DNA from: Acidobacteriota bacterium
GTDB lineage: Bacteria > Acidobacteriota > Blastocatellia > RBC074
Assembly (NCBI GenBank): GCA_016196035.1
Contig: JACPYM010000062.1
Span: forward strand, 1 to 45,288
Reading direction: 5' to 3'
DNA: 45,288 nucleotides
Part shown: piece after piece, positions 29,427-35,177 of the stretch
How the letters are laid out: each line of letters opens with the position of its first letter
How positions within the stretch are numbered: the first letter of the stretch is position 1
Translations under genes and position numbers: made by a program
The notes under the pieces: generated by a model
Told to the model about the DNA's origin: nothing
Database searches by the model: none
The model's input: the letters and a program-made list of their open reading frames with translations, nothing else

Positions 29427-29828
29427 CTACCTGAAGAAATTGATCAGACAAACGCCCGCCGCCGCAATCGGGTCAAGCTCGTGATGATCGGAGGTGACAA
29501 ACTCCCCTTGCAGCCGCAGTGTCAACGCCAGCCCAATGGCGTCTGCCAACGAAAGCCTGTATGTGCCCTTGATCTTCCCGGCTTGCTTCCATAACGCTTC
29601 GTCAAAGTCGCCGCGCGTCTGAATGCCCACAGCGGCCAGCTTGCTCATCGCCGTCTCCGCCGCCGCTTCCCCGCTCTCACGCACCACCTGATAGTAGATT
29701 TCGCAAAGGTTGATGGCGTGCGCCACGTTGAGCGCGTTCGGCGTGAGCAGACAAGCAGCCACGTTCGGTGCGCCCGGTTCGCCGTTCAGATACGCCAGCA
29801 TTGCCGATGAATCGTAGACGTAGATCAC
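29427..29828 (-). CDS. vapC: VapC-like PIN-domain toxin
   Basis: A 133-aa PIN-domain ribonuclease, the toxin half of a VapBC-type system. The four expected acidic residues are visible: D6 in YVYDSSAML, E43 in NLCEIYY, D96 in LSLADAIGLA and D114 in VTSDHHEL. These bind metal and cut RNA, often initiator tRNA or 23S rRNA. Its start overlaps the stop of the antitoxin gene by 4 bp, the usual arrangement for coupled translation. It lies just downstream of tRNA-Arg at the outer edge of the phage-like element, so it may help keep the element in the population. Confidence 0.9.
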   Translation of the reverse strand: MIYVYDSSAMLAYLNGEPGAPNVAACLLTPNALNVAHAINLCEIYYQVVRESGEAAAETAMSKLAAVGIQTRGDFDEALWKQAGKIKGTYRLSLADAIGLALTLRLQGEFVTSDHHELDPIAAAGVCLINFFR

Positions 29829-30058
29829 CAGCGTTGTGCCCCTTCTTCGGTAGCCAACTCTGCGTGCCGCTCTGCCAATAGCTTCTCAGTCGAAGGCAGC
29901 AACCCGGCCATGCTGCCCATCGTCTGCATCACTAATGCGCGACGTGTTTCAACACCGTCTTGCGCCGTTTCTCTGGCGAGCCATTCCCCCAGCTTGATCT
30001 TGTCCGCCAGCGGTAGCGCCTGCACAGTTTGCAAAACCTGCTCGAATGTCGGTGTCAT
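29825..30058 (-). CDS. VapB-like antitoxin
   Basis: A 77-aa protein directly upstream of the PIN toxin and overlapping it by 4 bp. The first part (TFEQVLQTVQALPLADKIKLGEWLARE) looks like the short helical antitoxin type often found beside PIN toxins, and the C-terminal part (TEKLLAERHAELATEEGA) is charged and would wrap around the toxin. I see no clear AbrB or RHH fold, so the class is uncertain; assignment rests on the gene arrangement. ATG at 30058 has AAAGGAA upstream. Confidence 0.75.
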   Translation of the reverse strand: MTPTFEQVLQTVQALPLADKIKLGEWLARETAQDGVETRRALVMQTMGSMAGLLPSTEKLLAERHAELATEEGAQRW

Positions 30059-30151
30059 TGGTTGGTTCCTTTCTTCGCTGCCCGATTGTGCACGTTTTTC
30101 GTCTCAACTTTGCTGTTAGCCGCCGCTAGCTGTCTTCTCGTCTCACAATGA

Positions 30152-30385
30152 CTAATTTTTTCTTGCACGGCGAAACCTCACAAACGTGCCCTGTGGTTCT
30201 GTTCTTAAAGCCCCCATCTTGGCTCTGACATGTTGGGGCAGCTTGCTTATATCTGTAACCTTGTACCAAGCGCCCTTTTTTTCTAATAGCCCTTCTGCAA
30301 TCAACGCATCAAAATCAATCGGCAATGCGACCAGCTTCCGTCTTTGCTCAATCTCCTTGATTGTTATTTTTGAGTTTTCAGCCAT
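30152..30385 (-). CDS. Small unknown protein
   Basis: A 77-aa basic protein whose start overlaps the stop of the upstream HTH gene by one base (TAATG), so the two form an operon. The sequence (DFDALIAEGLLEKKGAWYKV, PQHVRAKMGALRTEPQGTFVRF) shows no domain I know. Context suggests a partner of the regulator. Downstream lies the toxin-antitoxin pair on the same strand. Confidence 0.65.
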   Translation of the reverse strand: MAENSKITIKEIEQRRKLVALPIDFDALIAEGLLEKKGAWYKVTDISKLPQHVRAKMGALRTEPQGTFVRFRRARKN

Positions 30386-30777
30386 TATTTTCCTTTCTTC
30401 GCCGTGCGTTTCTTCGTCGCCTTGGTCTCGACCGCCGCTGCGCCCTGCCCTGCCGCCTTCGTCTTCGACTTGGTTGCCGTGCCGGACGTGGCTTTCTTCG
30501 TCTTCGATCTCGCCAGCATCTGTGCTGGCGTCTTCACCACGTCGCCCGCTTTCATCTCTGCCGCCGTCACAGCAGGCAGGTCCGTCGTCTCGCCTTCGTC
30601 CAGCTTTTTCGGACGGCCTGGCTTGCGGTCGGAGACAAGGGCAAGGTCTGAACGATTGATGACGTAATCACGGCCTATGCGCTGCGCTGGAAGCTTTCCA
30701 TCCGAAATCATCGCTCTGACTCTGCGCTCTGTTACCCCCAAAGATTGGGCAGCTTCGTTTGTGCTTATCAGTTCCAT
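30385..30777 (-). CDS. HTH regulator with Lys/Ala-rich tail (excisionase-like)
   Basis: A 130-aa DNA-binding protein. Residues 1-50 form a MerR/HTH_17-type winged helix (STNEAAQSLGVTERRVRAMISDGKLPAQRIGRDYVINRSDL), the fold of phage excisionases and small regulators. The rest is a basic Lys/Ala/Thr-rich tail, which could bind DNA non-specifically. A Met two codons earlier (30783) is a possible start. It is the first gene leftwards of the 18-bp inverted repeat at 30802-30854 and is a good candidate for the repressor that binds it. Confidence 0.8.
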   Translation of the reverse strand: MELISTNEAAQSLGVTERRVRAMISDGKLPAQRIGRDYVINRSDLALVSDRKPGRPKKLDEGETTDLPAVTAAEMKAGDVVKTPAQMLARSKTKKATSGTATKSKTKAAGQGAAAVETKATKKRTAKKGK

Positions 30778-30801
30778 GCACATTTTATAACCTGAAATTT
30801 T

Positions 30802-30854
30802 CTATACCGCAAGCGGAATTATTCTCTTGCGTATTCATTCCGCTTGCGGTATAG
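30802..30854. promoter_or_regulatory. Double operator between divergent element genes
   Basis: CTATACCGCAAGCGGAAT (30802-30819) and its exact reverse complement (30837-30854) form an 18-bp perfect inverted repeat with a 17-bp spacer. Each arm contains the near-palindrome CCGCAAGCGG. One arm covers the -10 box of the rightward promoter, the other lies at the matching place of the leftward one, so one repressor could control both directions like a phage immunity switch. Confidence 0.75.
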
Positions 30855-30855
30855 T
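30827..30855 (+). promoter_or_regulatory. Predicted rightward early promoter
   Basis: TTGCGT (30827-30832), 17 bp, then TATAGT (30850-30855) form a sigma-70-like promoter. The -10 box is inside the right operator arm. It would drive the SWIM/Rad52 operon starting at 30896. Confidence 0.6.
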
Positions 30856-30895
30856 TCGCCTGTCAATTGGACATCTCTCACGGAGGCAAACGGCA

Positions 30896-31222
30896 ATGAT
30901 TAAACTGGAACGCGGCGACAAGATGAATAAAGCGATTGCACGGGCGAAGACGGTTCACCCGCGCGTCAAATGGCTGGGCAACCGGACGTATCTGGTTACG
31001 TCGAGCGACGGCCAGCGGCGCTACACCGTGCGCTTCGTGGTGGCGCACGGTCACAAGCTGGCGGAGTGCAATTGCAAGGCGGGCGAGAAAGAACAGCTTT
31101 GCTACCACGTCGCGGCAGCTGAGCAATCAGCCGCGCCGGTGGTCGAGACGAAGCGCGCCGCCGTGGCATTCCGAATGCCGTATACGCTGAAAGGTGAGAA
31201 GTACTGCGGCGTGGACATCTAA
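30896..31222 (+). CDS. SWIM zinc-finger-like protein
   Basis: A 108-aa protein starting at the ATG at 30896 with GGAGG nine bases upstream; the frame extends to 30827 but that part is promoter. It holds the SWIM pattern C-x-C-x(n)-C-x-H in AECNCKAGEKEQLCYHVAAAE, preceded by a beta-rich stretch (WLGNRTYLVTSSDGQRRYTVRF). SWIM domains bind zinc and contact DNA or protein. First gene of the rightward operon, just ahead of a Rad52-family gene; SWIM proteins pair with recombination factors elsewhere, so a role in recombination is possible but unproven. Confidence 0.8.
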   Translation: MIKLERGDKMNKAIARAKTVHPRVKWLGNRTYLVTSSDGQRRYTVRFVVAHGHKLAECNCKAGEKEQLCYHVAAAEQSAAPVVETKRAAVAFRMPYTLKGEKYCGVDI

Positions 31223-31245
31223 CCGAGACGAAGGGAGCGCACAGA

Positions 31246-31677
31246 ATGAGCACCAACACATCCGAACAACTTCAACCCCTCACCGCCGAGCCGCTGGCAG
31301 CACCGTTCACCCTGCGCGCGCTGGCGGCGATCATCGCGGACTTGTCCAAGCCTTTGAAGGCGCGCCATCTCAAGACGCGCAAACAGGGCGGTTCGGACAT
31401 CACCTTCATCGAGTGGCACACCGCCGTGAAGTATCTCGACCTGGACGCGCCGGGCTGGTCATATAACGTGCGCGCGGTCGGGCTGGTAGGCAAACTGGTG
31501 ACGGTGACGGCTTCGATCAGCGTGCCGTGCGCCGAAGGCCAGGTGACGCGCGAAGCCACGGGCTGCGAAGACCTGGACGCCAAAGGTTACGGCGATCCGG
31601 TCAGCAACAGTGAAGCGATGGCGCTCAAGCGCGGCGCGTCGAAGTTCGGGCTGGGGCTTTATCTCTACTCGAAATAA
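31246..31677 (+). CDS. Rad52-family single-strand annealing protein
   Basis: A 143-aa protein that fits the Rad52/22 (DdrA-like) annealing family used by phages for recombination. Supporting features are an H-L-K-T-R-K followed by D-I-T-F-I-E-W-H-T-A-V-K-Y-L-D, the strand A-P-G-W-S-Y-N-V, V-T-V-T-A-S-I-S-V, and the strong C-terminal block GDPVSNSEAMALKRGASKFGLGLYLY, which matches the family's A-x-S-x-A-x-K-R-A-x-x-x-x-G-x-G-x-Y-L-Y. It would anneal single strands coated by SSB. An SSB gene is found at the other end of the element (44633-45100), and a resolvase-like nuclease at 34869-35177. Confidence 0.85.
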   Translation: MSTNTSEQLQPLTAEPLAAPFTLRALAAIIADLSKPLKARHLKTRKQGGSDITFIEWHTAVKYLDLDAPGWSYNVRAVGLVGKLVTVTASISVPCAEGQVTREATGCEDLDAKGYGDPVSNSEAMALKRGASKFGLGLYLYSK

Positions 31678-31731
31678 TCACCAACCGGCTGGCGGGGCAA
31701 CTCGCCAGCCCTCCTCAACGAGGAAATTCAA

Positions 31732-32070
31732 ATGCCGCAAGTGCCAGCAATCAACCTGCGAGCCGTCGAAGACGTTGAGCGCCGCGTGGAGCAGTTATTC
31801 TCAATGTTGCACGAACTCCGAGCCGTGTGCACCGAATTGCGCTGTTTGCCACGTCCACTGATGTCCGGGCCGGAGGTGCAAAAAGCGCTGGGGCTGAGTG
31901 CCACCACCTACGCGGACATGGTGCGTCGGGGCGTGCTGAAGCCGTTGCGCGGAATGGATGGCGGTAAAGGCACGGTCAAGTATTTCCCCCGCCACATAAT
32001 CGAGGCGCTGGGGCGTGGCGAACGAGTCGAATGGCCGGCGGGGTGTTTGCCGGAGCAATCGAAAAACTAA
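31732..32070 (+). CDS. Small HTH protein
   Basis: A 112-aa protein. The N-terminus has a helix (VEDVERRVEQLFSMLHEL) able to form a coiled coil. Residues about 43-95 resemble an HTH_17/excisionase-like fold: M-S-G-P-E-V-Q-K-A-L-G-L-S-A-T-T-Y-A-D-M-V-R-R-G-V-L then a wing-like G-G-K-G-T-V-K-Y-F and I-I-E-A-L. Likely a DNA-binding accessory of the element. It has no partner nearby that shows its role, and an AACGAGGAA ribosome-binding site precedes it. Confidence 0.75.
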   Translation: MPQVPAINLRAVEDVERRVEQLFSMLHELRAVCTELRCLPRPLMSGPEVQKALGLSATTYADMVRRGVLKPLRGMDGGKGTVKYFPRHIIEALGRGERVEWPAGCLPEQSKN

Positions 32071-32155
32071 CCACCACCTGGGAGCGGCAGACCGCAACGC
32101 TGCGTCACCTGCCGCTCCTGTTCACTTCACCAACAACCACCACGGAAAGGAACTT

Positions 32156-32581
32156 ATGAAAGCAACCGACATCACCAAACGCGAGGCGAAACACACACTC
32201 AACGGGCAGGCGGACGCGCCAGCGGCAGGCACACCCAGCTTCCAGCCCACGCCCTTCCCTTACGCACCGAAAGCCGAGGAGATGCGCCCCTTGTATGAGC
32301 GGGTCGCGGCGACGTTCTCAAATCTCTACGAACTGCAATTCGATTACGACGACCCGCTGTTGCAAATTGACAGCCCGATGCAGGTGCACCCCACGGACTT
32401 CGTCGGCCTGATCGACAAGCACATGCATGACCTGTTTGACGAGGTGAACTTGGCCGACCGCCGGGTAATGGCTTGGCTCTATCCGCATCTGCGCCTCATC
32501 GTGGACACCCAAAAGGTCGAGCGTGAGACGGCCAAAGAGAAGGCTGACCTGCTGACTGCCCCAGCCCGGCGCGAGGTCTAA
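32156..32581 (+). CDS. Unknown acidic phage-type protein
   Basis: A 141-aa protein starting at the ATG at 32156 after GGAAAGGAA; an earlier in-frame start would overlap the previous gene by over 50 bp. No domain recognised. It has a Pro/Ala-rich N-terminal third and an acidic, helical remainder (YERVAATFSNLYELQFDYDDPLLQ, NLADRRVMAWLYPHLRLIVDTQKVERET). Its position in the early operon suggests a role in replication or recombination, with no direct support. Confidence 0.65.
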   Translation: MKATDITKREAKHTLNGQADAPAAGTPSFQPTPFPYAPKAEEMRPLYERVAATFSNLYELQFDYDDPLLQIDSPMQVHPTDFVGLIDKHMHDLFDEVNLADRRVMAWLYPHLRLIVDTQKVERETAKEKADLLTAPARREV

Positions 32582-32637
32582 CAGGAAAGGCTTTCCAAGT
32601 GCGTCAACACAAGGAAAGCCCCAACAACAACCACACG

Positions 32638-32683
32638 CCGAAGCGCGCAGGATGCTGCCTACACCGCCATCCTACCGCTTCGG
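32638..32683 (+). terminator. Stem-loop in the early operon
   Basis: CCGAAGCG (32638-32645) pairs with CGCTTCGG (32676-32683), extended inside by AGGATG/CATCCT, and is followed by CCTTTCCC. The T-tract is weak, so it may be an attenuator or mRNA-stabilising hairpin before the membrane-protein gene rather than a full terminator. A second palindrome, GGAAAGGCTTTCC, lies at 32584-32596. Confidence 0.5.
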
Positions 32684-32711
32684 CCTTTCCCTTTGAAAGG
32701 ACACCCTCACG

Positions 32712-33497
32712 ATGAAGGATTTCGAGAAGTATCAACAACGCTCCAAGCAGATCGCCGCCAAAGCCGCCAATTCCGGCGACACGCTGGGCACGGTCATTCC
32801 CTGGGCGATGATCGTGGTCGGCGTGATCGTCACGGCGATCCAGACCCACGCCCTGAGCTATCGCGGGATGAGCGGCAGTGACCTGTATGCGGGCTGGCTC
32901 GATGTCGCGGCCTGGCTGCCGGTTGTGCTGTTGGAAGGGACGGCCGTCGGCTTGACGCTGGGGCGGCTCTACTTTTTCAAGGGCACCGAACAGCGGCGGC
33001 TGGGTTACGTCGCCTCGTTCGCGGTCTGGGGCGTGCTGGCCTTCAACACCGTCGCGCAATTCGTGGTGGGCAACGGCGGCGCACTGCCTGCCCCGCTGCA
33101 ATTCTACGTGCGTTACGTGCTGCCGCTGTCCATCGTGGCCGTGCCATATCTGTGGAAGTGGCTGCTCGATCTGCATCCGGATTCACAGGAACGCATCGCC
33201 ACGTTGGAAGTGGAAGCCGAATACTCCGCCCAATGGCGCGACATCCAGCGCGAACAAAACAACCAACTCATTGGCGCCTATCGTGACGCCATTGACTCAC
33301 AGGAAGTGAAGCAAGCCGTGACGAACCTGGTGCAGAAAGCGGCGCTCAAACGAGCCACGGAAATCGTCGGGGCGATTGATGAGAGCGTGCCGCAACTGCG
33401 CCGCGACTTCGATCAGAAGCTGGACAAGCCGCCGCAACCGCGCATCGCCTGGCGTGGCAACCAGCGCGTGGACGTGGACAACGCGGGAAACGGATGA
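32712..33497 (+). CDS. Four-helix membrane protein with coiled C-terminus
   Basis: A 261-aa membrane protein. Four hydrophobic segments are visible at about 28-45 (IPWAMIVVGVIVTAIQT), 60-78 (AAWLPVVLLEGTAVGLTL), 95-113 (YVASFAVWGVLAFNTVAQF) and 128-146 (VRYVLPLSIVAVPYLW). After residue 150 the protein is soluble, charged and helical. It recalls membrane proteins of phages and integrative elements, but I do not recognise the family. The next gene overlaps it by 4 bp, so the three genes 32712-34107 form a tight cluster. Confidence 0.75.
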   Translation: MKDFEKYQQRSKQIAAKAANSGDTLGTVIPWAMIVVGVIVTAIQTHALSYRGMSGSDLYAGWLDVAAWLPVVLLEGTAVGLTLGRLYFFKGTEQRRLGYVASFAVWGVLAFNTVAQFVVGNGGALPAPLQFYVRYVLPLSIVAVPYLWKWLLDLHPDSQERIATLEVEAEYSAQWRDIQREQNNQLIGAYRDAIDSQEVKQAVTNLVQKAALKRATEIVGAIDESVPQLRRDFDQKLDKPPQPRIAWRGNQRVDVDNAGNG

Positions 33498-33871
33498 CGC
33501 CGGTGGTGACTGCGCCAGCACCATCGGCGACGTTTTCAATGACGGCTCCGGTCAAAGCGCAATCCGCACCAGCACCGAAGCCGGATGCTCCCACGGAAAA
33601 ACGCGGCGGTAGCGGGTCGGCCCAAAAACGCGGCGGTAGCGGGTTGCCGGTCTTCGAGGGCATCCAGTGGGAACAGCGCACCGACCGACCGGCGATGACG
33701 GCGTGGTACGCACCGCAGGGCGCGCGCGCTCACCGCAACACCAAAACCTATCTCGGATACATCAGCCAAAAGCTGTTGGCTGAGTGGCTGGCGCTGCCAG
33801 CGAGCGAGCGGCGGCGCGTCATTGAAGCGTGGATCACCGACGCGAAAGCGAAGAAAGGATTGCCTCGATGA
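33494..33871 (+). CDS. Small protein with Gly/Ser repeat and AP2-like C-terminus
   Basis: A 125-aa protein overlapping its neighbours by 4 bp on each side. The first 50 residues are low complexity, with two copies of K-R-G-G-S-G from a 27-bp tandem repeat. The rest (FEGIQWEQRTDRPAMTAWYAP, HRNTKTYLGYISQKLLAEWLALPASERRRVIEAWI) is compact and basic, like a small nucleic-acid-binding domain, but I do not recognise the fold for certain. The K-T-Y-L-G-Y-I strand is typical for DNA-binding beta sheets; this is only a hint. Confidence 0.65.
   Translation: MTPVVTAPAPSATFSMTAPVKAQSAPAPKPDAPTEKRGGSGSAQKRGGSGLPVFEGIQWEQRTDRPAMTAWYAPQGARAHRNTKTYLGYISQKLLAEWLALPASERRRVIEAWITDAKAKKGLPR
33597..33648 (+). 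repeat. 27-bp in-frame tandem repeat
   Basis: Two copies of AAAACGCGGCGGTAGCGGGT separated by a few bases within the small protein gene. They encode two K-R-G-G-S-G segments. A change in copy number would keep the frame. Confidence 0.8.
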
Positions 33872-34107
33872 TGGCCCCTTACGAATGCAAGCGCCTCTTA
33901 CCGGACGGCACGTTGGAACAGGCTTGGTTCTACGAGTACGAAGCGGTGCTGTTTTGGATTCACCAACGGCTGGATTTGGACGCGGCGGTTTCCTACAACG
34001 GCATCCTCGTCAACCGCGCCCAGTTGGTGGAGGCGGTCGAGCACTTTATCCCTGACTTGGCCTGTCTGGACAAACGCGATGCTTTGAACTTGCTTGATTC
34101 CGAGTGA
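33868..34107 (+). CDS. Small unknown protein
   Basis: A 79-aa acidic protein whose ATG overlaps the previous stop (ATGA). The sequence (KRLLPDGTLEQAWFYEYEAVLFWIHQRLDLDAAV) shows no known domain. It is the last gene of the rightward operon, followed by a strong bidirectional terminator at 34218-34248. Confidence 0.65.
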   Translation: MMAPYECKRLLPDGTLEQAWFYEYEAVLFWIHQRLDLDAAVSYNGILVNRAQLVEAVEHFIPDLACLDKRDALNLLDSE

Positions 34108-34434
34108 AGGGAAGAAGCGAGACGAAGGGCGGGCCTGCGGTCGCGGGCCTTTTCGCGTTTATTATGTCCTACGCCGCGCGGCGGTCTGAACGCGCAACAA
34201 GCCGCCGCAAAAATTGCAAAAGGCCAGCCCACACAGGCTGGCCTTTTTGCGTGGCGGCGCGGTTAGCCGGTGTGCTGTGGCGTATCCCTTTGGCCCAACC
34301 GCGACACCTTTGGCCGACTGACTCGTTGCCCGGCATCTGGCATTTGCGATTGATGTCTACTGGCATTTGCGTGAAGTGCTTCAAGTCCCGCACAAGCACC
34401 AATTGCCGGGGTTACTGGCATTTGACTTTGCGCG
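34108..34434. other. Convergence zone between early and late operons
   Basis: This stretch holds no supported gene. It contains a GC hairpin near 34125-34155, the bidirectional terminator at 34218-34248 and three of the five CTGGCATTTG repeats. A rightward open frame at 34104-34454 runs across all of these and has no domain, so I leave it out. Confidence 0.6.
34218..34248. terminator. Bidirectional rho-independent terminator
   Basis: AAAAGGCCAGCC (34218-34229) and its complement (34236-34247) make a 12-bp stem with a 6-nt loop, flanked by A-run on one side and T-run on the other. It can end both the rightward and the leftward operon. Confidence 0.9.
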
Positions 34435-34471
34435 TTACTGGCATTTGCCGGTAACGCGCTGCTGGCATTTG
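34337..34471. repeat. Five iteron-like CTGGCATTTG direct repeats
   Basis: CTGGCATTTG occurs in the same orientation at 34337, 34360, 34415, 34438 and 34462. Spacings are 23, 55, 23 and 24 bp, close to two turns of the helix for the short ones. The last two lie in the 3' end of the leftward zinc/HTH gene. Regular direct repeats of this size are typical of replication iterons or of terminase or recombinase binding sites. Confidence 0.7.
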
Positions 34472-34869
34472 GTTGGGCTGCTTGCAAAACGCGCCTTGAG
34501 CGCCGCCGTCGCCGTGTGGAAAGCGCCGCCGTCGCGCAATTCACCCGCGCGGACGGCGTGCGCCAGGATCGCCGTCAGTTCCGCCGCTGAGACTTGCGGG
34601 CAATGCGCCAGGAGCGTGCCGCGCCAGGCCAGAAACCGGCCCGGCTGGTTCCAATAACCCAACACCGCGCCGTAATGCGGCGGCCAACAGGGAATGGCCG
34701 CGCGGGAATGATTTTCAACTGCGGTGCTGTGCGCCAGCCGATGCCGGTTCAGCCCGTCCTTGCTCACGCCGAACTGCCGCGCCGTCACGCGCAGACTTAC
34801 GCCGTCGTGCAAGGCGTCTTCGATCCCGGCACGTTCCGCGTGTCCGCAAATTTTGCAGGGTTGCGCCAT
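34435..34869 (-). CDS. Zinc-binding HTH phage protein
   Basis: A 144-aa protein with an N-terminal zinc-ribbon-like C-K-I-C-G-H and a helix-turn-helix region (DGVSLRVTARQFGVSKDGLNRHRLAH). This pattern is common in small phage DNA-binding proteins. The middle is Ala-rich helical. The C-terminus (SPTKCQQRVTGKCQ) is encoded by the iteron-like repeats, so it may be a recent extension. The start overlaps the stop of the upstream nuclease gene (TGATG), and it is the last gene of the leftward operon. Confidence 0.75.
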   Translation of the reverse strand: MAQPCKICGHAERAGIEDALHDGVSLRVTARQFGVSKDGLNRHRLAHSTAVENHSRAAIPCWPPHYGAVLGYWNQPGRFLAWRGTLLAHCPQVSAAELTAILAHAVRAGELRDGGAFHTATAALKARFASSPTKCQQRVTGKCQ

Positions 34870-35177
34870 CAGCCGTTTTTCCCCTTTTCATCCATCACAC
34901 CGATGATCTGCACATCCGGTTGTGGCTGCCGGTCGCGCCACCGATGAATTTCCTTCCGGCAATTCGGCGGGCAGGGAAACGCTGCCAGCGCCGCCAACTC
35001 CACCGCGCGCGGCCAGGCATTCGATTTCACCTGCACCAGCAACACGTCCGCCGGGCCGACCGCGATCACGTCGAAGGCGCCCAACGAAGCCGCAGCCCGC
35101 GTGCATTGGTAACCCGCCGCTTCGAGCATGCGGATGGTTTTGTATTCGTTGCGATTGCCCTTCGCCTTCGCGTTCAC
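34869..35177 (-). CDS. Holliday-junction-resolvase-like nuclease
   Basis: A 102-aa PDDEXK-type nuclease starting with GTG at 35177. It has the pattern of archaeal Hjc-like and VRR-type enzymes: E in KGNRNEYKTIRMLEAAGYQC, the central Asp in SLGAFDVIAVGP, and Q-x-K in LLVQVKSNAWP. Likely resolves branched DNA or trims ends before packaging. The start overlaps the stop of the 1413-aa gene. With the Rad52-like and SSB proteins it gives the element an own recombination set. Confidence 0.8.
   Translation of the reverse strand: MNAKAKGNRNEYKTIRMLEAAGYQCTRAAASLGAFDVIAVGPADVLLVQVKSNAWPRAVELAALAAFPCPPNCRKEIHRWRDRQPQPDVQIIGVMDEKGKNG

Noticed and set aside
32604-33176. Leftward 190-aa open frame
   Set aside because: Opposite to the membrane-protein gene, His/Gln-rich, no start signal.
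34104-34454. Rightward 116-aa open frame
   Set aside because: Runs through the bidirectional terminator and the direct repeats; no domain.
34337-34471. CRISPR array
   Set aside because: The 10-bp repeats are too short and the spacings unequal (23, 55, 23, 24 bp); no cas genes near.
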